Origin: Corynebacterium sp. 13CS0277
GTDB lineage: Bacteria; Actinomycetota; Actinomycetes; Mycobacteriales; Mycobacteriaceae
Assembly: GCF_002994655.1 (NCBI RefSeq)
Contig: NZ_PPDL01000016.1
Span: forward strand, 1-64,000
Length of the DNA: 64,000 bases
Direction of reading: 5' to 3'
Of the stretch, positions 1 through 9,632 are shown piece by piece. The translations under genes were made by a program, and so were the position numbers. Each line of letters begins with the position of its first letter. Within the stretch, counting starts at the first letter, position 1. The notes under the pieces were generated by a model. It was not told the DNA's origin. It saw nothing but the letters and a program-made list of their open reading frames with translations, and ran no database searches.

Positions 1-85
1 CACACTCGTGTCATGCAAGCGTTGCGTCAGGGACAAGCAGTCCCCGGCAGCACAAACCATCGAACCAGCACAAAAAAACTAGTAC

Positions 86-115
86 ATTGGTACACTATTG
101 AGTTCTCAAACATCG
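86..115 (-). promoter_or_regulatory. rRNA leader antitermination (boxA-like) element
   Basis: The minus strand carries the motif TTTGAGAACTCAATAGTGT, which recurs in actinobacterial 16S rRNA leaders. A T-rich stretch follows (rc of 71-80), as is common before 16S. This is the main evidence that a 16S-23S-5S operon starts just left of the window and is transcribed leftwards. Confidence 0.75.
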
Positions 116-236
116 TGCGTCAGTGCAGCTACCAACTTCCATCGGAAGCTTTCGCTCAAAGACTTGGATTTCGTCTGCGCTGTTTTCTTACCGCCTCACT
201 AGCTCTTGGCCGGGGCGTTGTCGGTCGCGCTGACTC

Positions 237-270
237 GTTATAAGTTACACACCCCCGCGACACTTCACAA
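237..270 (-). promoter_or_regulatory. Putative rRNA operon promoter
   Basis: On the minus strand TTGTGA (270-265) is followed after 17 nt by TAACTT (247-242), which fits the corynebacterial TAnnnT -10 rule. An overlapping TATAAC sits at 242-237. It lies about 120 bp upstream of the antitermination motif, as expected for an rRNA promoter. The assignment is by motif and position only. Confidence 0.5.
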
Positions 271-1078
271 CTCCGCTGGTCAGAGCAGGTTTTTTACTCG
301 CCGTATGCGCACTGCGTGCGTACGTCTACGGCGTTTACGTGCTGTCGTCCCGGTTGATGGCCACTTAGGGGCTGTTCGGCCGCTTCACCCCAGGGCCGTA
401 CCGACCGCTCGATCGTGTCCCAGGGCTGTATCGCTGCACCTGGCTATCGCTGTTCTCCTTGTGCGGCTCGGCGATCGCTCCTGTCGTGCGCCGCGCACCT
501 GCCCTTGACTCGCGGCAGAGCTGCTCGCTGTTCTCTTCTTGTTTCCTCCTCCGGTTTCTTCCCCGTCGTTCCTTCACTTCCCGCCGCCACGCGCGGGGCA
601 CCCGTGGCTCCGCCCCGCGTATGCCTACTCCTTTGGTGATTCTCCCGCGGGGGTTGTTCTCCCGGGCGCTGTGCGCGGATCGCTGTCGTTGCTCGCGTCG
701 TCCTCCCTTCTCTCCTCTACGTCTACGTCTCCCTCTGCTTGGCCGGCAGCCCCGAGCGCGGCACCACGCAGTCCCGGGTGAATCGTGGAACACGGTGGCC
801 GCGGATGCGTTGCGCTGAGTAGTTGAGTAGTACTGCGTCGCATCCCGGAGTACGTCGACGCATTGTCGCCTCACTGTTATCTCTGCGCCTACCCCGGGCG
901 CAGGGTGCTGCTTGGGCAGTGACACAATGGCGGAGGTGCCCCTCGATTCCCGACACGAAGGTCACACGCCTCACCTGGTGTTCACCGGGCGACCATGCGG
1001 TGGCCTCTGTTTTCGGGCACACTGTAGAGCACAGAACGCACCTTATTTAGCGATAGAAGAAACGGATTCCTAGGAGCC

Positions 1079-2635
1079 ATGCTTGAACGCACACAGGTCT
1101 ATGTCGACACCTCATACTTGCTTGCGAGCTTTTACAACTCGTGGGCGACGGGGGCGCGCGCACAGCTAGAGATCGATTTACCGGCCGTTGTCGCCACCCT
1201 GGGCGACATGATCGAAAACCAGTTGGGCCAGCCCATTCAGCGCCAGCTGTGGTACGACGGCATCCCCGATTCGGGGCCGCACCGCTACCAGCGGGCACTG
1301 CGCACCTGTGATGGGGTGCAGTTGCGTGCCGGCCAGCTCATCGAGTGGGGTGAACGCCGCACCCAGAAGGCGGTGGATACCCGCCTGGTGGCGGACATGG
1401 TGGTTGCTGGTTTGCGCCAGCAGTGCACCGACATTGTGTTGGTCTCTGGCGACGCGGACATGATCCCGGGTGTGCAGGAGGCGACCGCCGCCGGTATCCG
1501 GGTGCACTTGTACGGCTTTGGCTGGGACTCGATGTCCTCGGCGCTGCGGCATGCGTGTGATTCGACGACGATCCTGGATCCCCGGGAGGAGTTCGCGGAG
1601 TGTATGCAGCTGCAGGTCCTGGAGGGTCCGCTGCCGCCGAATATTCCGACGAAGCCGATCGGTGATGCGGAGCCCATCGACGAAGTAGGACCCACGGCCG
1701 TGCCGGGCCTGGTCCCCCAGGCACCCGCCACGACCCCCGCTGACGCGGACGCGGAGACCACCGACGCTGCGGCCACGGCAGCACCTGCCGCCGAGGACGC
1801 TGAGGCTGCCGCATCCGCGCAGGATGCCGACGCCCCCGCAGCAGGCGCCCAGGAGGCCTCCACCTCTCCCGTGGCCACCCCCGCAGATGTTGCCGCCGCA
1901 GGTCAGGGCACCACCGGCGGCACCGCCGCCGCGGACACCCCAGAGGTCGGCCTGCCGGCACCCGCTCCCACGCCGGCCCCGGCACCGGTGCGCTCCCCGG
2001 CGGTGGCTGGCGCACAGGCCGCCGACCTCGGCTGCACGGACGAGGACGAGCCGCGCCGCGTCAACGTCACCGCGGAAGCCACCCGCGTCGACGTCACCAC
2101 GCCGGCCGGATCCGTGCGGGCGGAGGAAGAATCGTTGCGGATCTCCATCTCCTCCACGGAGCCCGAGCTGCCCGGCAAGCCGGACCAGCCGATCGCCGCA
2201 CCCCGCGCCCAGGACACCATCTCCCAGGACACGAAGGACGAGCAGGCCCGCCACCTCGACGAGGAGCAGGACACCCCGCCGGCGCAAACGAAGAAGCCCG
2301 CCCCGAACCCCTCGATGATGGCTCCCCGCCGGAAGCTGCGCTCCCGGTACGTGCCGCTGCCGAACGAGGTGTGGGCATCCGCCGGGTTCCAAACCCCCTA
2401 CGATGTGGGCCAACAGTACGCCACCTGGTGGTACACCAACGCCGCCACCCCGGAGCAGCGGGACAACGCCCACATGCTGTCCGGCGGCGGACTCCCCCCG
2501 GAGGTCGACCGCCCGCTGCTGCAGTTCGCCTGCGAGACGCTGCACGAGTACACCCTCAACGAGCAGCAGCGCGTCGCCCTGCGCGACGGCTTCCACTCCG
2601 GCATCCGTGCCGTGCTGCTGCACCACCGCGACTAA
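1079..2635 (+). CDS. NYN-domain (PIN-like) protein with long Pro/Ala linker and conserved C-terminus
   Basis: The 518-aa protein begins with an NYN/LabA-type fold (about residues 1-180): YVDTSYL near the N-terminus, DTRLVADM near residue 100 and VSGDADM near residue 121 place the acidic residues expected of a PIN-like metal-dependent RNase. Residues about 190-420 are an Ala/Pro/Asp/Glu-rich, probably disordered linker. A folded C-terminal module (about 425-518, aromatic and Leu-rich, starting RYVPLPNEVW) follows. The ATG at 1079 has TAGGAG at a suitable distance. Nuclease activity is a family inference and the substrate is unknown. It stands alone, divergent from the rRNA operon and followed by a strong hairpin. 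Confidence 0.85.
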   Translation: MLERTQVYVDTSYLLASFYNSWATGARAQLEIDLPAVVATLGDMIENQLGQPIQRQLWYDGIPDSGPHRYQRALRTCDGVQLRAGQLIEWGERRTQKAVDTRLVADMVVAGLRQQCTDIVLVSGDADMIPGVQEATAAGIRVHLYGFGWDSMSSALRHACDSTTILDPREEFAECMQLQVLEGPLPPNIPTKPIGDAEPIDEVGPTAVPGLVPQAPATTPADADAETTDAAATAAPAAEDAEAAASAQDADAPAAGAQEASTSPVATPADVAAAGQGTTGGTAAADTPEVGLPAPAPTPAPAPVRSPAVAGAQAADLGCTDEDEPRRVNVTAEATRVDVTTPAGSVRAEEESLRISISSTEPELPGKPDQPIAAPRAQDTISQDTKDEQARHLDEEQDTPPAQTKKPAPNPSMMAPRRKLRSRYVPLPNEVWASAGFQTPYDVGQQYATWWYTNAATPEQRDNAHMLSGGGLPPEVDRPLLQFACETLHEYTLNEQQRVALRDGFHSGIRAVLLHHRD

Positions 2636-2662
2636 GCAGCACCCGCACACCCCCTTTCAACG

Positions 2663-2722
2663 CCACCGGCCGCCCCACACTCCCGCATCACCGAGGATGC
2701 GAAAAGTGGGGCGGCCGGTGGT
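2663..2722 (+). terminator. Long hairpin after the NYN gene
   Basis: An 18-base arm starting CCACCGGCCGCCCCACACT is repeated in inverted form ending AAGTGGGGCGGCCGGTGG, with about 22 nt between. GTTTGTC follows. It begins 28 nt after the stop codon at 2635 and probably ends that transcript. Confidence 0.7.
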
Positions 2723-2902
2723 GTTTGTCGTGCGCGCCGCGCATGCCAGCTTTTCTGAAGTCAGCGCTGCAGGCTCGCAACCCACGCGCGGCCCAAGCGG
2801 GGGCGAGGCCCACACATGCCTGCCCGCACGCGACAGGCTGTGCACGCCGGGGCTGCGTGAGCGCTCTCCCGGACTTGTGGCTACGTGGAGTGCTTCTCCG
2901 CG

Positions 2903-3706
2903 CTAGTTCTCGTCCTCCACCTCGGCGTCGACGGGCGCATCGTCTGCTGCCTTCTCCACACCGGCGGTGAGTTCGCCCGCGGTCTCCTTGGACAGCTGGG
3001 CGCGGATCTCCTCCAGGCGGGCAGAGGCCTTCATGTCGCGGCCCGCCGCCACAATGGAGGTCATCTGGTCGCCCACCGTGGACTCCACGAGCTCCTGCGC
3101 GCCCAAGGCGTTGGCGTAGCGGGCCTCAATCTTCGCGCGCACCGCATCCAACGTCGGCACCGCATCATCCATCTGGAAGGCCTGGAACTTCTCATCCGCG
3201 GCCATCGCAGTCTCCTGCATGGCGGCCTGCGCCGCCTGGGCACGCAGCTGCTCCGCCTCGGCGAGGGTGCTCTTCAGGCGGGCCTCGGATTCCTTGACCT
3301 GCTTCGCGGCCTCATCTGCGGCGGCGACAGCGGCCTTCCAGCTGACGGTGGTTTCCTCCACCTGCTGCTCCACCGCCACCAGCTGGGAGGCAAACACCTC
3401 AGCCGTGGCCTGCAGATCCTGTGCCTTCGCCGCATCCCCGCTCGCCGCGGCCGCATCGGCGGCCGCCAACGCCTGGCGGGCCTGCTCCTCCAGGCGGTCA
3501 CGATCCGCCTGCATGCGGTGCAGCTTCATCTCCACCTGGTTGCGATTCCCCGCCACCACGGCGGCCTGGTCGAACACCTTCTGGTGCTGCGCCTTCGCCG
3601 CATCCACCGCCTGCGCGATCTGCACAGTCGGCGACGCATTCTCGTCGATGGCTTGCTCCATCGCGGTGGTCAGATACTTCCAGCCCTTGATGAACGGGTT
3701 CGGCAT
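2903..3706 (-). CDS. PspA/IM30 (Vipp1) family coiled-coil protein
   Basis: The 267-aa protein has the family start PNPFIKGWKYLTTAMEQAI, an amphipathic helix, followed by about 190 residues of Ala/Glu/Lys/Gln-rich coiled coil and an acidic tail ending VEDEN. These proteins bind the cytoplasmic face of the membrane and form helical assemblies during envelope stress. The ATG at 3706 is chosen because AAGAAGG precedes it by about 9 nt and translation then starts at the conserved MPNPF; a longer frame upstream lacks family similarity. It lies on the same strand as the thioredoxin gene but is separated from it by 442 nt and a hairpin, so it is probably its own unit. Confidence 0.85.
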   Translation of the reverse strand: MPNPFIKGWKYLTTAMEQAIDENASPTVQIAQAVDAAKAQHQKVFDQAAVVAGNRNQVEMKLHRMQADRDRLEEQARQALAAADAAAASGDAAKAQDLQATAEVFASQLVAVEQQVEETTVSWKAAVAAADEAAKQVKESEARLKSTLAEAEQLRAQAAQAAMQETAMAADEKFQAFQMDDAVPTLDAVRAKIEARYANALGAQELVESTVGDQMTSIVAAGRDMKASARLEEIRAQLSKETAGELTAGVEKAADDAPVDAEVEDEN

Positions 3707-4034
3707 AGCAACTCGCCTTCTTTCAATCCCGCGACACTGCGTCACGGTCATGCGTTATCACCGGCGGGGAAAAACACCCGCCAGATACTTCATGACGCCA
3801 ACTGTAGCTATGCCTGCCGCACTCCGCGCACCCAACACACCAGGACACGAAAAGAAAACCCCAGCAACAACCCCGATCGGCAGTACCCCGCAACCGGCAC
3901 CCACCACCACGCCGCGCGTGCCCACGCCCCCACTGCCACACCGGCCACCCGGCCTCGGGTCCTGCGCTCCTCTGCCCACGGATCTGCACGCCACAGCGCA
4001 GGTGCAGACAGGCCACAGCCCCCGAGATACACCA

Positions 4035-4060
4035 CAGCCCGCAGCACAGGCTGCGGGCTG
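4035..4060 (-). terminator. Hairpin downstream of trxA
   Basis: An 11-bp perfect stem (CAGCCCGCAGC / GCTGCGGGCTG) with a 4-nt loop lies between the thioredoxin stop (4149) and the pspA-like start (3706). There is no T-run on the minus-strand 3' side, so it would be a hairpin-only terminator. Confidence 0.5.
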
Positions 4061-4148
4061 AAAAAGGGTGTGGGGCGCACTGGCATCCTGCGGGGGCAGG
4101 AAGGGGCGGCGCGCCAGGCGGTGCCGGGCACCGCGGGTAGGGCGGCGA

Positions 4149-4538
4149 CTACTCGCCGGCGGCCTCCGCCTGCGCCTTCGCGAGCTGCTCCTCGTAATCG
4201 GCGCGCACCTGCTCCATGTCGAGCTGCTCCACCTGGGAGTACAGATCCTCCAGGGCGGCCGCCGGCATGGCACCCGCCTGGCGGAAGATCGGCACACCGT
4301 CACGGAAGATCATCAGCGTCGGGATCGACTGGATCTGCAACACGCTTGCCAGCTCCTGGTTGGCCTCAGTATCCAGCTTCGCGAAGGTGGCCTCCGGGTG
4401 GTTCTCGGACACCTTCTCAAAGATGGGGCCGAACTGGCGGCAGGGGCCGCACCAGGATGCCCACGCGTCAACGAGGACAATGCCCTCAGTGTTCACCAGG
4501 TCGCCGAAGTTCTCTGCAGTCGCAGCAACAGTTGCCAT
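4149..4538 (-). CDS. trxA: Thioredoxin
   Basis: The 129-aa thioredoxin has the redox motif WCGPC at residues 29-33, the cis-proline segment SIPT, and the conserved FRDGVPI strand. It reduces protein disulfides in the cytoplasm. It is about 20 residues longer than classical thioredoxins because of an acidic helical C-terminus rich in Glu, Gln and Ala. The ATG at 4538 gives the conserved start and follows AAAGAG; a 42-residue upstream extension in frame is Arg-rich and not thioredoxin-like. A second thioredoxin is expected further right with trxB beside sigM, so this may be a paralogue. Confidence 0.9.
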   Translation of the reverse strand: MATVAATAENFGDLVNTEGIVLVDAWASWCGPCRQFGPIFEKVSENHPEATFAKLDTEANQELASVLQIQSIPTLMIFRDGVPIFRQAGAMPAAALEDLYSQVEQLDMEQVRADYEEQLAKAQAEAAGE

Positions 4539-4950
4539 AATGTGTTTCTCTTTTCTGTGTGTGTCTCTGGTTTGTCTCTGTGCGGTTTTTCGCCGCGCGC
4601 CCGCACCCCACCGCTGCCCACCCACCGTGTGGGGAGGCACCGCGGGGCTTGTCCTCGGGGACAAGGCCGTCGGGGGTGTGGCGCGCCGTTATCCCGCACA
4701 ACTTCCCGCACGCGCATTTTGTTCCCACCGCACCCCACTGGGTACCCCGGACTCTTGGGACCCGCCCGGCGCGCTGCCGTGGGCGGGTGGGCGTTGATGT
4801 GGTCACACTCGGCCGGAAATACAACGCACTGTTTCCGCGCTATGCGTATAGTGACCTCACGTGCCTGCTAAGGCACACCTGTGCCGCGCTCGCGAGTGCC
4901 GTGGGAGCGCACAGCTGTTGTATTCGTCTTTTGTTTTTCAAGGAGCCCCG

Positions 4951-5157
4951 ATGGTCAAGAACTACCAGGTTGCTGGCATGACCTGCGATCACTGCGCGAT
5001 GAGCGTGACCGAAGAGATCAACGAGGTCGACGGCGCGACCGTCGTCAACGTCAATGTCGCTGACGGGCTCGTGACTGTGTCCGGCGAGGACTTCGCCGAC
5101 TCCGATATCGCGGCCGCAGTCAAGGAGGCTGGTTTCAGCCTCGTCGACGCCGACTAA
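4951..5157 (+). CDS. copZ: Heavy-metal-associated domain copper chaperone
   Basis: The 68-aa single HMA domain has the metal motif MTCDHC at residues 10-15 and the usual beta-alpha-beta-beta-alpha-beta spacing to its end (AGFSLVDAD). It should carry Cu(I) to the P-type ATPase encoded next. AAGGAG precedes the ATG at 4951 by 5 nt. A likely -10 (TATAGT) lies around 4848-4853. The gap to copA is 272 nt and GC-rich, so co-transcription is plausible but not shown. No regulator of the CsoR or CopY type is seen beside it. Confidence 0.9.
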   Translation: MVKNYQVAGMTCDHCAMSVTEEINEVDGATVVNVNVADGLVTVSGEDFADSDIAAAVKEAGFSLVDAD

Positions 5158-5429
5158 TCTCCCCTGGGAGTCGCCCCCCAAGGGTCGCACCCGTGCGGCC
5201 CTATTCCGGGGTCGTCCTCCTGTTGTTCTCTTCCACACCCCCGGCCCCTGTGTGTGCCCGGCGCTTCGCGCCCCGGCATGGGTCCGGGGGTGTCGTGTGT
5301 GCTGCGGCGGGGCCGGCGGGGTGCACCCGGCCCTGGGCTTGGGTTGGTGGCCTGGGGGGCGGGCCTGCCCCTGCCCCCGGGTATGGGTGGGGCGGAATGC
5401 GGCGGGCGGGGTGGTGCGTTGTGTGAAGC

Positions 5430-7715
5430 ATGAACGATTCCACTGATTCCCCCACCGCGGCCTCCGGTGTGGCCGCCGCGGCAGGTGTGGCGGCACCTGT
5501 GGCGCAGGCGGCGCTCGACGTGAAAGTCTCCGGCATGACGTGCACCTCGTGTTCGGCGCGGGTGCAGCGGAAGCTGAAGAAACTGCCCGGGGTGGATGCG
5601 GCGGTGAACTTCGCGACGGAAACCGCCCATGTCGTCTACGACCCGGCGACCGTCTCTGAGGAGCAGCTCCTGCAGACGGTGCGGGACGCCGGCTATGGGG
5701 CGGATCCCGCCACCACGGGCGGGGTGGATCCTGCGGCGGGTGACGATCGGGCCCAGGTGTCCTCCCTGGTGCGGCGCCTCGTCGTCGCCGCAGTGCTGGG
5801 GGTGCCGGTGATGGTGCTGTCGATGGTGCCGGCCGCCCAGTTCGACTACTGGCAGTGGCTGTGCCTGGCGCTCACAGTGCCGGTGTACGTCTATGGGGGG
5901 TGGCCCTTCCACCGGGCGGCGGTGGTGAACCTGCGCCACGGGGCGTTCACCATGGACACCCTCATCTCCTTGGGCACGACGGCCGCGTTGGCGTGGTCGC
6001 TCGTGGCACTGACAATTGGCCATGCGGGGCACCCAGGCATGCGGATGGAGATGGCGCTCACGGCGCGGCCCGCCCACGGCGGGCTGGGGGAGATCTACCT
6101 CGACTCGGTCGCCATGATCATCGTGTTCCTTCTCGTCGGCCGCCTTCTTGAGGAGCGCGCGAAGCGGCGCTCCGCATCCGCACTGGAGGAGCTGCTCAAG
6201 GTGCAGGCCACCGAGGTGCTCCTGCCCGACGGGCGCACCATCGATGCGCAGCTGCTGCTGCCGGGGATGGAGTTCCTTGTGACCCCGGGGACGACGATCG
6301 CCACCGACGGTGAGGTCGTCGCCGGCGCCAGCGAAGTCGACGAGCAGATGCTCAGCGGCGAATCCCTGCCCGTGCACAAGACCGTCGGCGACGAGGTCAC
6401 CGGCGGCACCGTGAACACCACCGGTAGTCTCACCGTGCGGGCCACCCGGGTGGGCAGGGACACGGTGCTGGCGCAGATGGGGGAGCTTGTCGCCCAAGCC
6501 CAGCTCGGCAAAGCGCCCGTGCAGCGCCTCGTCGACAGCATCTCCCAAGTGTTCGTGCCCGTCATCCTCGGCATCGCCTTGCTGACGCTGGTGGGCCAGT
6601 GGGCGACCGGCCACGACGCGGCCGCCTCCTTCGCGGCGGCCGTCGCCGTCATCGTCGTCGCCTGCCCCTGCGCCCTCGGGCTGGCAACGCCGACCGCGCT
6701 GCTCGTCGGCACGGGCCGCGGCGCACAGCTAGGCCTGCTCATCAAGGGCGCGGAAGTGTTGGAATCCACCCGGCGCGCCGACGTCGTGGTGCTCGACAAG
6801 ACGGGCACCGTCACCACCGGCACCATGAGCGTGGAGGCACACAGTGATGATGCCTCACTGCTGCTTGCCGGCGCGGTGGAGCGCCACAGCGAACACCCCC
6901 TGGCCCGCGCCATCGTCACCGCCGCCCAGGACCTCGCCGGCGCGGCCGGCGCAGGGGCAGATCCTGCCGCCGCACCTGGCGGCGTCCTGGCAGATGCCAG
7001 CGACATTGTTGCCACCCCCGGGGAGGGCATTAGCGGCACCATTGATGGTGCCCGCATCACCGTCGGCCGACCCCACCACGACGAGGCGCTCGCCGCCCAA
7101 CACGCCCACCCGGAGGCGACCACCGTGGAAATCACCCGTGAGGGGAACTACCTCGGGTGGGTGGCCGTCGCCGACACCATCAAAGACACCTCCGCCGAGG
7201 GCGTCCAGCAGCTTGTTGACCTCGGGCTGGAGCCCTACCTGCTCACCGGCGACCACCAGGACGCCGCCGATGCTGTCGCCCGCGCCGTCGGCATCAGCCA
7301 CGTCACCGCCGGTGTGCGCCCTGAGGACAAAGTCGCCGTGGTGAAGAAACTTCAAGACGAAGGCCACGTGGTGGCGATGGTGGGTGATGGCATGAACGAT
7401 GCGGCCGCCCTCGCGCAGGCGGACCTGGGCCTGGCGATGGCCTCCGGGACGGACGTCGCGATGGCCGCCAGCGACATCACACTCATGCGCAATGACCTCC
7501 GGGCGGCCGCCACCGCCATCCGCCTGAGCCGGTCCACGCTGCGCACGATCAAAGGCAACCTCGTGTGGGCGTTCGGCTACAACGTGGCCCTCGTGCCGAT
7601 CGCGGCCCTGGGGTTCCTCAACCCCATGTGGGCGGGCCTGGCGATGGCGTGCTCCTCGGTGTTCGTGGTGACGAACTCGCTGCGGCTGCGCCGCTTCCAG
7701 CCCACCACCGGCTAG
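5430..7715 (+). CDS. copA: Cu(I)-translocating P-type ATPase
   Basis: The 761-aa P1B-type ATPase has one N-terminal HMA domain (GMTCTSC, residues 35-41), membrane segments from about residue 110, the transmembrane metal motif CPC at 412-414, the phosphorylated aspartate in DKTGT (D456) and the hinge motif GDGMND (652-657). CPC with the CopZ-like neighbour indicates Cu(I) or Ag(I) export at the cytoplasmic membrane. The ATG at 5430 has only a weak ribosome site (GTGTGAAGC). It is followed by two hairpins and faces the antiporter gene convergently. Confidence 0.9.
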   Translation: MNDSTDSPTAASGVAAAAGVAAPVAQAALDVKVSGMTCTSCSARVQRKLKKLPGVDAAVNFATETAHVVYDPATVSEEQLLQTVRDAGYGADPATTGGVDPAAGDDRAQVSSLVRRLVVAAVLGVPVMVLSMVPAAQFDYWQWLCLALTVPVYVYGGWPFHRAAVVNLRHGAFTMDTLISLGTTAALAWSLVALTIGHAGHPGMRMEMALTARPAHGGLGEIYLDSVAMIIVFLLVGRLLEERAKRRSASALEELLKVQATEVLLPDGRTIDAQLLLPGMEFLVTPGTTIATDGEVVAGASEVDEQMLSGESLPVHKTVGDEVTGGTVNTTGSLTVRATRVGRDTVLAQMGELVAQAQLGKAPVQRLVDSISQVFVPVILGIALLTLVGQWATGHDAAASFAAAVAVIVVACPCALGLATPTALLVGTGRGAQLGLLIKGAEVLESTRRADVVVLDKTGTVTTGTMSVEAHSDDASLLLAGAVERHSEHPLARAIVTAAQDLAGAAGAGADPAAAPGGVLADASDIVATPGEGISGTIDGARITVGRPHHDEALAAQHAHPEATTVEITREGNYLGWVAVADTIKDTSAEGVQQLVDLGLEPYLLTGDHQDAADAVARAVGISHVTAGVRPEDKVAVVKKLQDEGHVVAMVGDGMNDAAALAQADLGLAMASGTDVAMAASDITLMRNDLRAAATAIRLSRSTLRTIKGNLVWAFGYNVALVPIAALGFLNPMWAGLAMACSSVFVVTNSLRLRRFQPTTG

Positions 7716-7741
7716 GACTACGTCCCCCACGACGGTGTGAC

Positions 7742-7797
7742 TGCCGCGCCGCGGCGCGGCACCACGAGGCACCACGCGGCACCACCAGGCACCGTGG
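7742..7797. repeat. 20-bp palindrome followed by four 10-bp tandem repeats
   Basis: Bases 7742-7761 are a perfect palindrome (TGCCGCGC...GCGCGGCA). Overlapping its end, four consecutive 10-mers begin GGCACCACGA, GGCACCACGC, GGCACCACCA and GGCACCGTGG. They lie 26 bp after the copA stop. The palindrome could act as a terminator; no role for the tandem units is evident. Confidence 0.6.
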
Positions 7798-7851
7798 CGG
7801 CCCAGCCACGGGGCGCGCCCGCGCAAACGCCCCGCATCCACGACAAACAAC

Positions 7852-7921
7852 ACACCCCCGCCTCCGGGGAGTGCACCACGTGCAGCATCAGCGTCACGGG
7901 TGCCCCTGGGGGCGGGGGTGT
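7852..7921. terminator. Hairpin between convergent copA and antiporter genes
   Basis: Perfect 11-bp arms ACACCCCCGCC and GGCGGGGGTGT enclose about 48 nt that can fold further. Located between convergent genes, it could stop transcription from both sides. No U-tract. Confidence 0.5.
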
Positions 7922-8066
7922 GTCACGTCGGTGGACGTGTCGGTGCAGCTATCGGTGAGGGTGTTGCTGAGGAGGACGGCCAGGATGACGGTGAGCGTCC
8001 CTCCCGCCGCGGGGTGCCCTGGCAGGGACTAGTAGGGACGGGTAGGGACAAGGCCTGCGGCGCGGT

Positions 8067-9632
8067 TTAGGCGCGGCGGGCAGCAACCATCATGCGGTCC
8101 AGGTCGTGCAACACCTCGTCCACGATGGCGGGATCCACGCCCGGCTCCCTGCGGGCGGCCAACACTTCCTCCTGGGCGGCGGCAAGGGCCTCCACGCGCA
8201 GGACTTCCAGGCGGCGACGCACCTCAGCAACCTTCCTGCGGGCCTGAGTGTCCTTGCACTCCACATCGTCCAAATCCTCGGTGCCGGTCTCCTCCGCAAT
8301 CCAGTGCTGAATACCCGCCACCGCGTTCGCCGGCAGGTCCTCGGCGTGGGAGTGCAGCACCTCATTCGCGGCGTCGCGGGCGCGGCGGATGATGCGCTCC
8401 CGGGCGATATCGCCCTGGGCGTCCGGCCCCTGATCCAACGACAGTTTCGTCATGAGCCACGGCAGCGTCAGCCCCGGGATCACCATGGTGCACATGAGCA
8501 CCACCAACGCTATGACGGTGAGTTCCTGCTGGAACGGCACATAGCCGTAAGGGATCGACAGCACCAGCGCCAGGGTCACCATGCCGCGCATGCCACCCCA
8601 CGTCAGCAGCAGCACCTCCTGGAGCCGCAGCGGTGCCGCGTGCTTCTTCCCTCGGCGCACATTGTGCTTGTACAGCAGCATGATCCACGCGAAACGCACC
8701 GCGATCAACGCAACAGAGATCGCCAGGCCGACGAACACCCCGTGCCACAGCACGTACTCGGCCTCGTCGACGGCGGTGCGCACGTTGAGACCGATGAGGC
8801 CGAAAGCGACACCGGTGAACAGCATCTCGATGGTCTCCCAGAAGGCGTGGCCGGTGAGCCGGTCGGCGGCCTCCGCCTTGGCGCGGGAGTGCATCTCCAC
8901 GGCGGCGATGACGATCGCAATGACCCCGGAGGCGTGCAGTTCCTCGGCGATGATGTACACCGCGAAAGGAATCACCCAACTAAACGCGTTGCGGGCGACG
9001 GTGAGCTCCATCCAGTCGGTGAGCTTCGCCGCACCCCAGCCCACCACGAGGCCCACGATGACAGCCACGACGGAGGAGTACACAAACGTCAACACCAACT
9101 CGCCGACGTGCAGGTCCTCCTTCATCACCAGCGCCGTCAACGCCACATGGAAGCACACAATCGACGAGGCATCGTTGAACAGGCCCTCGGTCTGCAGGGT
9201 GGCGATAAGCCGCCGGGGCACACCGGCGGGCTCCGCGACGGCGTCCACCGCCACCGGATCCGGCGGCGCCAACGCGCTCGCCAGCACCACTGCGCCCGCG
9301 ATCGACAACCCCGGCATCAGCCACAGGGCAGTCGCCGCGCCCGCAATGACCGACAGGAACACCAGCAGCACACTGAGCGTCAAGATCACGAAGCGCTGCT
9401 GTTTAATGACCGCCCAACTACTGCGCCGCGCCATCGCCCACAGCAGTGGGGGGAGGAAGATCGGCAGGATGAGATCGGCGGGGATCTCCACGGCAGGGAT
9501 CCCGGGGATCACCATGGTGCCGGCCGCCAGCAGTGTCAGCAGCACCGGCCACGGCAACCCAATGCGGTCGCCGATCGCGACGACGATGACGGTTGCTGTC
9601 AGCAATCCGATTGTGATGAGAAGAAATTCCAT
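8067..9632 (-). CDS. CPA1-family Na+(K+)/H+ antiporter
   Basis: The 521-aa protein has about 12 hydrophobic segments over residues 1-410 followed by a charged cytoplasmic helical tail (about 415-521). The segment EGLFNDASS carries the Asn-Asp pair of the CPA1 ion site, and ASALAPPDPVAVDAV matches the first conserved CPA1 helix. It should exchange monovalent cations for protons at the membrane. The ATG at 9632 is preceded by GAAGGAG; the frame remains open upstream but is Arg/Gly-rich there. The gene is convergent with copA and followed upstream by a 700-bp gene-free stretch. Confidence 0.88.
   Translation of the reverse strand: MEFLLITIGLLTATVIVVAIGDRIGLPWPVLLTLLAAGTMVIPGIPAVEIPADLILPIFLPPLLWAMARRSSWAVIKQQRFVILTLSVLLVFLSVIAGAATALWLMPGLSIAGAVVLASALAPPDPVAVDAVAEPAGVPRRLIATLQTEGLFNDASSIVCFHVALTALVMKEDLHVGELVLTFVYSSVVAVIVGLVVGWGAAKLTDWMELTVARNAFSWVIPFAVYIIAEELHASGVIAIVIAAVEMHSRAKAEAADRLTGHAFWETIEMLFTGVAFGLIGLNVRTAVDEAEYVLWHGVFVGLAISVALIAVRFAWIMLLYKHNVRRGKKHAAPLRLQEVLLLTWGGMRGMVTLALVLSIPYGYVPFQQELTVIALVVLMCTMVIPGLTLPWLMTKLSLDQGPDAQGDIARERIIRRARDAANEVLHSHAEDLPANAVAGIQHWIAEETGTEDLDDVECKDTQARRKVAEVRRRLEVLRVEALAAAQEEVLAARREPGVDPAIVDEVLHDLDRMMVAARRA

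Larger units (their letters stand above)
1..1078. other. Gene-free region upstream of an rRNA operon
   Basis: No convincing protein gene is visible. The left 270 bases are the leader and a promoter of an rRNA operon read on the minus strand, whose 16S gene would start beyond base 1. Bases 271-1040 are GC-rich with a pyrimidine-rich stretch around 520-595 (purine-rich on the rRNA sense strand). The open frames here are mutually overlapping, Arg/Pro/Ser-rich and look like composition artefacts. Additional upstream rRNA promoters may be present, but none could be assigned with confidence. Confidence 0.6.

Noticed and set aside
365-925. 186-codon minus frame in the rRNA upstream region
   Set aside because: Arg-rich, overlapping other frames, no ribosome site; the region is best read as rRNA promoter DNA.
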